A stretch of DNA of 64,000 nt, taken from Mytilus galloprovincialis (Eukaryota; Mollusca; Bivalvia; Mytilida; Mytilidae). A program made the translations under genes and the position numbers. Below are positions 57,222 to 64,000 of this stretch, piece after piece. The first letter of the stretch is position 1, and every line of letters starts with the position of its first letter. The notes under the pieces are model-generated. The model was not told the origin of the DNA. It did no database searches and saw only the letters and a program-made list of their open reading frames with translations. The stretch is from assembly GCF_965363235.1 (NCBI RefSeq), contig NC_134844.1:19636646-19700645 (forward strand), given 5' to 3'.

Positions 57222-58397
57222 CGGCGTTTTGCGTTTCCGCAAATTGGCATTACTTTTCCGGAAAAAAAAGATGACGTTTCCGGAAAAAAAAGTTTACGTT
57301 TCCGCAAATAAATATCTTACTTTTCCGGAAAAAAAGTAACTATTCCGGAAAAAATTAATTATTGCTTTTCCACAAATAATTGAGGAATACCTGTTGATCG
57401 AAAGCAAAGCCATAATATAAAATAAATATTAAGTAAGTCAAAGGTCATCATAACATGCAAGTAAAGTTCATCATTTAAATCTATGAAAACGTATGTTCAA
57501 AAGTCAGCACTAATCAGAAATATCTTGATATGAGTTCATAAGTCAGTTCTGGCAGAATATTTGTAGCCAACACGCCGTACAAAGTCCACAGTAGTATATT
57601 CACCGTTTACAAGTTTTGTATTTTGTTCAAGAAGGAAGTCCATCTTCTCCTTTTCACATTTCCAAACGGGTGCTTTTACAGTTAGAGTTCTCATCTTTAT
57701 GTAAGATGTTGTTTGCAGTTTCAATAACACATCGATAAAAACAAAAATGTTAGGATGGCTAGCGTAAAACTGCTCGTTCAATGTGGGCATGAAAAGACTG
57801 GGCACTATTCGTGATTTCGTAACAGCAGTATGCATTACACATTCACAGTCATTATGAACTACCTCGGGCTGGAGAGTTATTCTTCGGGTAGTGCACACAT
57901 CAATAAGCCGGTCCAACAGTTTCGTGTAACATTCCTCGGATTTAAGTGGAAGTAACGCAAATACAAGACGAATGTAGTTACCATTTTTTCATCCATGTAT
58001 CGAATAAACTGAGTTGGTAGAAGAATTTCGGACAGGATTTAAATGTGCCATCTATGAAAATATCAGTCATTTCATTACATGGACCAAGTTGGTGAAACAT
58101 GAAAGTATAACGATTCCCGAATCAAAATCATTGACTAATTAAAAGTGAAAATAAGTTTCAGTTTTGTTAGTGTTCAAATCTATTTGTCTTAATGCCTCGT
58201 GAATTTCTAATCTACATTTAGGTAATTTTGGAAACTGCTTTCGCCTGTCTCTGTATAAGGACATAGCAACATTTTTCAAGTCAATATATATTCAAATATT
58301 TATAATTTACCAGGTAAATTTCTGGAAAAGTAATAAATACAAGTTGCGGAAACGTAGCATTGGGACTTTGAAAAATAAGCGGAAATGCAATACGCCC
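57222..58397. mobile_element. MULE element M6 with transposase remnant
   Basis: 1176 bp flanked by perfect 8-bp duplications GATTTTAC (57214-57221, 58398-58405). Ends CGGCGTTTTGCGTTTCCGC / GGGCGTATTGCATTTCCGC. The left arm is packed with 'cttttccggaaaaaaa' and 'gtttccgcaaat' words; the right arm has 'tctggaaaagtaat', 'gcggaaacgtag' and 'gcggaaatgc'. It carries a minus-strand MULE transposase remnant. Confidence 0.85.
57536..58275 (-). pseudogene. MULE transposase, internally deleted and frameshifted
   Basis: In order on minus: MSLYRDRRKQFPKLPKCRLE, IHEALRQIDLNTNKTETYF, VNDFDSGIVILSCFTNL, IFIDGTFKSCPKFFYQL (first catalytic Asp), a shifted GNYIRLVFALLPLKSEECYT, LLDRLIDVCTTRR, VVHNDCECVMHTAV (second Asp region), then LNEQFYASHPNIFVFIDVLL to a stop. 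The middle segment with the C/H motif (FHL-type) is missing, and at least two frame changes are present. The N-terminal zinc finger is also absent. Same domain order as the remnants in M2, M4 and M5. Confidence 0.82.
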
Positions 58398-58405
58398 GAT
58401 TTTAC

Positions 58406-58974
58406 TTTAACCTTACATATGATTCAATCATTGCTTCAACCATTCAATCAATTTATTATTAATCTAAAATTTAAACATATCTGACCACTCATTTAGACCT
58501 TCATGATTAACGTTTTCTTAATGTATTTTTTTCTGTTCTGTTACTTAAATATGGATATTTGAGGATTTTAAAAGATAAGATTTTTTTCAATTGATTTCCA
58601 ATGATCTTTAATGACATTGCAGCTAATTTTCATGAGTAAGAGTTTAGTTAGAACATATAGTGTCCTTCTATTTTCTATTAATCAGCGTCTCCTCAAATCT
58701 CAAAATAAATTAGATTTAGAAATCTCATGAGTAAATTACATTTAAAAATCTCACGAAAAAATTAGATTTAGAAATCTCACGAGAAAATTAGATATAGAAA
58801 TCTAGATCTCATGAGTAAATTATGTACTGGGATAATTGTTCATGACATGCGTGATAATAGACGAACTAAACATTAAGGTTTTAATACAATACTGATGGAT
58901 TCAGTCGAGGATTATGCCAAACAATGGGTTAAACGCGAGAAAGAAAACGTAGATACTTTTTCCGAATGAATTAA
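58406..58974. other. No gene recognised
   Basis: AT-rich; around 58695-58825 the word 'aattagatttagaaatctca' repeats four times with small changes. Nothing else seen. Confidence 0.5.
58695..58825 (+). repeat. Short tandem repeat ('ttagatttagaaatctca')
   Basis: About four imperfect copies of a 28-36 base unit containing 'aaatctca(c/t)gagtaaatta'. Confidence 0.6.
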
Positions 58975-59112
58975 GGCCTCAATGCTCTTCAACTTTGTAT
59001 TTATTTGGCTTTTTAACTATTTTGATCTGAGCGTCACTGATGAGTCTTATGTAGACGAAACGCGCGTCTGGCGTATACAATTATAATCCTGGAACTTTTG
59101 ATAACTATTGTG
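58975..59112 (+). repeat. Mussel dispersed repeat ('gacgaaacgcgcgtctggcg' type)
   Basis: 'aatgctcttcaactttgtat', 'gagcgtcactgatgagtctt' and 'aatcctggaacttttgataa' are the blocks of a repeat very common in mussels. Confidence 0.75.
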
Positions 59113-59146
59113 AGTACGTTGATGCAAGTCAGAATTAACAAACTGA

Positions 59147-59775
59147 GTGGTTCTATTAACATCGTTGCTTGTGTGTAAATCACATTACATATCCTGGTTG
59201 ATAAATGACTTGGAAACTCAACATATACCCCTACGACACTTACTAGAGAGTAAAGCCCGAATAATCATAGGTCTGTTCTATTTTCCCTTTGGAATTTCAA
59301 CCAAAGATGAAGAACTGGATCTGCAAGAAATGTATTGGATACATAAACTGCATAAGTGTCTCAACAAACAACATTATATTGCTGGGTCCTCTAAGTGCTC
59401 CTCGAGCTAGTTCTTAATTGTTTACACCAGTTTTATCAGCAAGCAAAGCAGGGAAAAGTTATGTGAATCTACCCTTTTCTAGAGTTGGTGTGAATCAGAT
59501 CTTGATACTAAAATAAATCCAAAGTTCTTTTGGGTTAAATACAACCTAAGAATGAAACATTTGACTTTTCTACATTTTATACAAATATAATCCATTCCAA
59601 ATAAAAGATAAATTGAAAGAGTTAGTCCAACTTAATAGATACAAGTATCTTGTCTTCGGGAGGGATAAATCAAACTGTGTGAAAAATCTAGCTGATTAAA
59701 ACAAAATATATTCTAAAACTGACATTATCAAGATGCTTGATTTCTTGAATGACAACATACAAATATGATTCAAAC
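59147..59775 (+). pseudogene. Reverse transcriptase remnant (YIDD class, possibly Penelope-like), copy 3
   Basis: TKDEELDLQEMYWIHKLHKC followed by HYIAGSSKCS is the N-terminal RT region (the Y-W-I-P-K-L-H-K motif). After a gap, frames give KTFDFSTFYT-like (59560-59580), then LNRYKYLVFGRDKS and KTDIIKMLDFLNDN-like words near 59640-59760. Stops and frameshifts throughout. It ends about 190 bases before the 3' end of DUF229 copy 2. Confidence 0.6.
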
Positions 59776-59965
59776 CTTATTAATAAAACAACATGAGTAT
59801 TAAGTACGTGTACGTTGAAATAAATTGCATAAGATTTTTCTGTGAAGTTCAAATCAGAAAACTTCACTGGAAGAACTTAATTACATATCACAATGTCAAA
59901 CTATTATTGTATCATGAACTAATACTTAAAAAAACACAAAATGTTGCAAATATATCAGCCTATAG

Positions 59966-61945
59966 TTAATTGCAGTAACAATAAGAACGTTTTCTCCGAT
60001 CTTCTAAACGATCTATGTTTTTGATGCAAGCAGACTGGTTCCCATATTTATTAATACGATTAATATCGCCGAGAGTTTTTACGTTATTTTCATTTGCATA
60101 TTCTACTGTTCCTTCAAATAAGGCATTACCAGGGTTTGTATAAAATTTGACTCGGATTCTCATCCGTTCTTCAATGGTCCAGAGGAAACTACGCAGTGAA
60201 TAAGACCTTTCTAATTTTGAGTCTCTTTGCATATCTGCATAAACCAGGGAAGCTTGTACAACTGAAGATAAAATTACTTTGGCACATTTATGCATTACAT
60301 CTTTCAAAATGTCGTTTATTTGTTCCACTAAAAAAATTACAGAGTGAATCACGCGTTTGTCATCTTTTGAAATTGATTTAGATGAGTAACATGGACAGTA
60401 ATGTTCCGATATATCTGCATCTCGACAACTCCGGGACGATGGAATTTTCTGAAACAGACTTATTCCTCTCTGCAGTGTCGAAACATTGGATGGACTTTTC
60501 TTTTCAAAGTTTCCATTTAAAACATCTTTGAGCATTTCGAATACGTCATAAGTAGTAGTTAATGTATTTATGTTAGATTTTAAATTTTTGTCAATATGAG
60601 GATATTTTAATTTTATGTGATTTGGAATGACTATTGACATCAGTGGAAGAAGATTAGAAATTCGTCCTACTTCGGTATTTTGTATTTCACTATATCTAGG
60701 ACCATGATCTGACATTACAATCAAAATTGCATTGTCAAGCTTATTTGTATCTTTCATCCATTTTAAAAGCTCGAAATAGTCGTTATCTGCCAATTCTACC
60801 ATGTTGAAAAAGTCATGAGCGATTTCATTCGTCCAACAATATGCAAATTTTCGCTTCCTGTGATATGCCTCAATAAAACGTTTATAATATTGTAATTGTA
60901 CGTTGAATCTGTAATTATTTCCAAAACACATCGAAGACACTTTTGTCAAAGGAATGTTGTGGTTTTGTAAAAACTTCAGTGTCATAGAAACCGCTAGATT
61001 CGATGGCCTTACTATGTCCATAGCCTGTATTAACGGCTGATTATAATGTTGTGTTGGTTGATCAGCAAATCCTTTGAATGTAGCAACTTCATACCAGTCT
61101 TCAGCAAACAAATCGACAGCACCGCGTTTTGAAAAGTTTTTAAATATATATGGCAAATTATTTACTCCTGCTTGATCTTCTTGTCCTGATTTTAATCCAG
61201 TAAACATTGGCATGATATTCGGATAGGAACTATCAGCAATACGTGTATACCCATGTAAAATGTAAGCATTCAATTCAGATTTCAAGTAGGCCATAGTCTT
61301 TTTTAATTTCCGTTCTGCTATAAGCCTAGAGAGTGAGTCAATACCTATAATATACACACTAAGATCTGTTTGTGATTCGTTTGCTATCACACGTGTCTTA
61401 TAAACGGTTTTTGTATCAATATTCAGATGTAAATTATTATACATACGTTCTCCCTGTTTATCATAACATTCCATGTGAATAAAATCTCCATCAAGATAGC
61501 TTGGGTGGGTATACAGTAATCTATCCGAAAATTTCATTTCTTTTTCTGATACACGTGTAATATATCTATACTCACATCTTATATTTGAATACCCAGAAAT
61601 AGTAACGGCAGTGTTATTCATTGTTATATAACCACGTGTATCTACATAGAACAGATCTAACCAATGTTCACATGGCACCGGTTGCTGCTTCCAGAAGAAT
61701 TGTTGTATAGAACTGTCATACAGATCATATGACGGTAACTGGCAAGGTGATAAAATATTTTGGTTTCGGAAAACATGGAAGACTGGCATGTTAAATCGAT
61801 AGTTCAAGTAAATAAACACACAAAGAAACAAAGCTAGATTTAGCAATCTTTTAAACGGTATTCTGATCCTAGTCAACCGTCGGTAAAAAGGCCATACACG
61901 ATATGATCTCACTCGATGTTTCCAGTCTGATATTAAAATCTGCAT
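59966..61945 (-). CDS. DUF229 family alkaline-phosphatase-like membrane protein, copy 2
   Basis: 659 residues in one exon, homologous to the 47671-49674 protein over its whole length. Basic N-terminal tail, membrane anchor at about 34-47, and a lumenal or extracellular domain. The same candidate active-site residues are kept: D203-S204 (IIGIDSLSR), S240 (DSSYPN), H377-D378 (NEIAHDF) and D413-H414 (MSDHGPRYSE). The Cys-rich C-terminus (EHYCPCY, SYCYC) is also kept. TTTTTCAG lies 5 bases upstream of the ATG, so the transcript should have an upstream 5' exon beyond 61950. Both copies are intact over 650 residues despite clear divergence, which argues both are under selection. Substrate unknown. 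Confidence 0.88.
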   Translation of the reverse strand: MQILISDWKHRVRSYRVWPFYRRLTRIRIPFKRLLNLALFLCVFIYLNYRFNMPVFHVFRNQNILSPCQLPSYDLYDSSIQQFFWKQQPVPCEHWLDLFYVDTRGYITMNNTAVTISGYSNIRCEYRYITRVSEKEMKFSDRLLYTHPSYLDGDFIHMECYDKQGERMYNNLHLNIDTKTVYKTRVIANESQTDLSVYIIGIDSLSRLIAERKLKKTMAYLKSELNAYILHGYTRIADSSYPNIMPMFTGLKSGQEDQAGVNNLPYIFKNFSKRGAVDLFAEDWYEVATFKGFADQPTQHYNQPLIQAMDIVRPSNLAVSMTLKFLQNHNIPLTKVSSMCFGNNYRFNVQLQYYKRFIEAYHRKRKFAYCWTNEIAHDFFNMVELADNDYFELLKWMKDTNKLDNAILIVMSDHGPRYSEIQNTEVGRISNLLPLMSIVIPNHIKLKYPHIDKNLKSNINTLTTTYDVFEMLKDVLNGNFEKKSPSNVSTLQRGISLFQKIPSSRSCRDADISEHYCPCYSSKSISKDDKRVIHSVIFLVEQINDILKDVMHKCAKVILSSVVQASLVYADMQRDSKLERSYSLRSFLWTIEERMRIRVKFYTNPGNALFEGTVEYANENNVKTLGDINRINKYGNQSACIKNIDRLEDRRKRSYCYCN

Positions 61946-61950
61946 TCTTC

Positions 61951-61958
61951 CTGAAAAA
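61951..61958 (-). promoter_or_regulatory. Splice acceptor just upstream of DUF229 copy 2
   Basis: On minus, ttaTTTTTCAG|GAAGA-ATG. It places an intron 5 bases before the start codon, matching the arrangement of copy 1. Confidence 0.6.
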
Positions 61959-62927
61959 TAACCAGAAAATAAATAATAGAACCCCTGATCTTGACCTCAT
62001 TTAATGGCGAAATTTAAAACAAAAAAGATAACATTTATACCGAAATAAGAGCAGTCGCAGTTACTGAAACCAATTTAAAGCCAATTACAATTCAGGCGCG
62101 TAGCTCCCTATACGCCAACACGCAGTTGCGTGCACAACAATTCGGCATGCAAAAAAAAATTGCAAAATAAAAATTTATAAATTAAAAATTTAAAGGATAC
62201 ACATACGAGTATTCAAATGATGTAATGTTATTAAATAGCGGCATTTGGTTTCAAAATTAAAGTTTTATTGCAGATGACAAAAACGGACTTGAATCCATTA
62301 CAAGATTGTAATTTGTTATACTCTTGTAGTTTCGGAGAACATTTTACAGAGTACGGTTTATCTGTTTGGATTGCGATGTACCAATCGGCCATTAGATTTA
62401 TCAGAACCCTTCAATATCGTTAAATATGCCGATGCGAAGTGACTACCAAAGCCAATCACCCTGCAAACACGCAAAAACAGTCTTGAATTATCTCATTATA
62501 TTTTGCGTCCATAGACCACATGATAATTTACGAGTAATATCTTTAATTAATTTTCTTTAATATTGTTAAAAGTAGCATAACAATATAAAACGTAGCATAA
62601 CACCATAAAAAGTCTTTTTCTCGGGATATATCAGTTTGTTTTTTGGGATATAATGTTTTTCTTGTATTTCTCGTGAAATCGTGGTAACGGAAAATGGTTT
62701 GTTTTTCGGGTTTTGGCTATAGGACGGTTAATTGAGAAGCTGCATGTACATAGGTACATGATAATTTAAGGAACTGGAGTCGCGTCTGGTATCAGTCAGA
62801 AAAATCACTGCTTTGCGCACATCTGCTTCCTCGTGTTGTATAAAAGCAACCCAAGGTTATAGAACTACGTATTAGCTCTGCACTGTCTACCGTATTAATA
62901 AACACACCTTAGTAGCAATATACCAAC
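61959..62927. other. Upstream of DUF229 copy 2, no gene recognised
   Basis: No 5' exon can be assigned. Contains AT-rich spacer and a CpG-containing stretch near 62095-62150. Nothing else is supported. Confidence 0.45.
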
Positions 62928-63165
62928 TTCACCTGCATACGGCATATACATTTCCCAACTTATTCGATATTCAAGAGAATGCAGCAACTAGTCAGACTTT
63001 GTAAAACGTCATCAGTGTCTGAGCAGAAAGTTGATGAACCAAGGGTATGTCAAAGAACGTCTTGTTCTTTTTCTAAAAATAAGTTCATCGGAAGGTACCA
63101 AGACCTTGTTGATAAATATTCCTTATCAATTTTACAAATAATACACGATGGTCTTGAAGTATAGA
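62928..63165 (+). pseudogene. Reverse transcriptase C-terminal remnant (same type), copy 4
   Basis: SPAYGIYISQLIRYSRECSN, a stop, then KRHQCLSRKLMNQGYVKERL and, after a 1-base shift, FIGRYQDLVDKYSLSILQII ending at a stop (63165). This is the C-terminus of the same reverse transcriptase type as at 51190, but of a different lineage (GRYQDLVDKY versus GRHHELVDHY). Confidence 0.6.
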
Positions 63166-63544
63166 TTCTGGGTACTGTCTTTATTAATATTACTTTTTCT
63201 GTTTTTTTGTGGTTTTCATTTGACGTGGCTCTGTACTTATACATTCCGTCATTGTGTTATTATTCTATGATAATTTTTGTATTCTTGTTTTTCATTTTCG
63301 CTATTATGCTTTTGTCTATATGCCCTTTTCTGTTTCTTTGCTACATGCGACGTGGTCCTGTACTCATACATCCCGTCATTGTGCCATAATACATGTGTGT
63401 TTACATATTTATTTGTTTTTGTAGCGATTAAGATAATAACACAATGTTGACTAATGTTCCCCTATTTTTGACATTTTGACCGATTATGTCTGTTTGTTTT
63501 GTTCATCATCGTTGTCAATATACTGAAATTCTATGCAACTGTCT

Positions 63545-63682
63545 CAAGTGAGAGGTTTAGCTAGATATAAAACCAGATTTAATCCACCATTTTATCAGGA
63601 ATATGACAGTTGTTGTCCATTCGTTTGATGTGTATGAGCTTTTGATTTTGTCATTTTTGTTCGGTCTTTCTGTTTTGAATAA
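63545..63682 (+). repeat. Mussel dispersed repeat R3
   Basis: 'taatccaccattttatcagg', 'atatgacagttgttgtccat' and 'gtgtatgagcttttgatttt' match the copy at 42225-42440. Confidence 0.6.
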
Positions 63683-64000
63683 AAATGAGTTGACAATAAA
63701 TCTTTAAATAAAAATATCAATAATTGATATAATTATATAAAACAAAATCAATCCTATGATATACACGTTCAATGATGATTAAAATTTGATAAATATTTTA
63801 TGAGATTCCATATGCCAGTTTTAGCCATATGATGTATCCCATATTGGAATAATACTGATTTTATCTAATTAGACATTTTCTACGAGATTTTTATTTTAAA
63901 ATCTGACTATCTGATTCAAAACTTGAACAAGAACAGATATACATTTTTTTTTCTCGAAAATCTACAAATATTCCCATTGCACATTAATGATCATTAATTG
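63683..64000. other. No gene recognised
   Basis: AT-rich end of the window; nothing supported. Confidence 0.5.

Overview
The window is animal nuclear DNA and almost certainly comes from a marine mussel (Mytilus-type bivalve). It is AT-rich and intron-containing. It is crowded with dispersed repeats I know from mussel genomes, such as the element ending in a 'tggtatgattgccaat' motif and the 'gatgagtcttatgtagacgaaacgcg' type repeat. No bacterial-style operons, rRNA, tRNA or CRISPR array were seen.

Region 1 (1-16.97 kb) is the 5' half of GNPTAB on the minus strand. GNPTAB encodes the alpha/beta precursor of UDP-GlcNAc:lysosomal-enzyme GlcNAc-1-phosphotransferase. Eight exons with matching splice phases encode the first 294 residues: cytoplasmic tail, membrane anchor and first Stealth block. 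The rest lies beyond base 1. Intron 7 holds an apparently intact Kolobok-type DNA transposon (812-4462, TTAA target duplications, two divergent intact ORFs). Other introns hold a 169-bp tandem element, mussel dispersed repeats, a hairpin element and a dead LINE RNase H segment.

Region 2 (17-43 kb) shows no host gene that I can identify and is a transposon graveyard. It contains LINE reverse-transcriptase fragments and several Mutator-like (MULE) elements whose terminal repeats are built from short repeated words, three of them in this stretch with clear 8-bp target duplications. One locus (20.35-28.88 kb) is a nested stack: LINE, MULE, a tandem two-unit insertion of unknown type, a mussel repeat, and a MITE with a 31-G tract.

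Region 3 (43-64 kb) holds two long, intronless-CDS paralogues of the DUF229 / alkaline-phosphatase-like family. One is on plus (47.67-49.67 kb) and one on minus (59.97-61.95 kb), so they face each other. Both are predicted type II membrane proteins. Both keep a splice acceptor a few bases before the start codon, so each should have a 5'UTR (or tiny coding) intron. Between and beyond them lie fragments of a YIDD-class reverse transcriptase (possibly Penelope-like), a tandem segmental duplication (52.86-57.18 kb) and another MULE carrying a decayed transposase.

Only three host genes (GNPTAB and two DUF229 genes) are supported, and no functional link between them is evident. Calls rest on translation, motif recognition and junction reading by eye. 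Copy numbers, percent identities and expression are not known from here.
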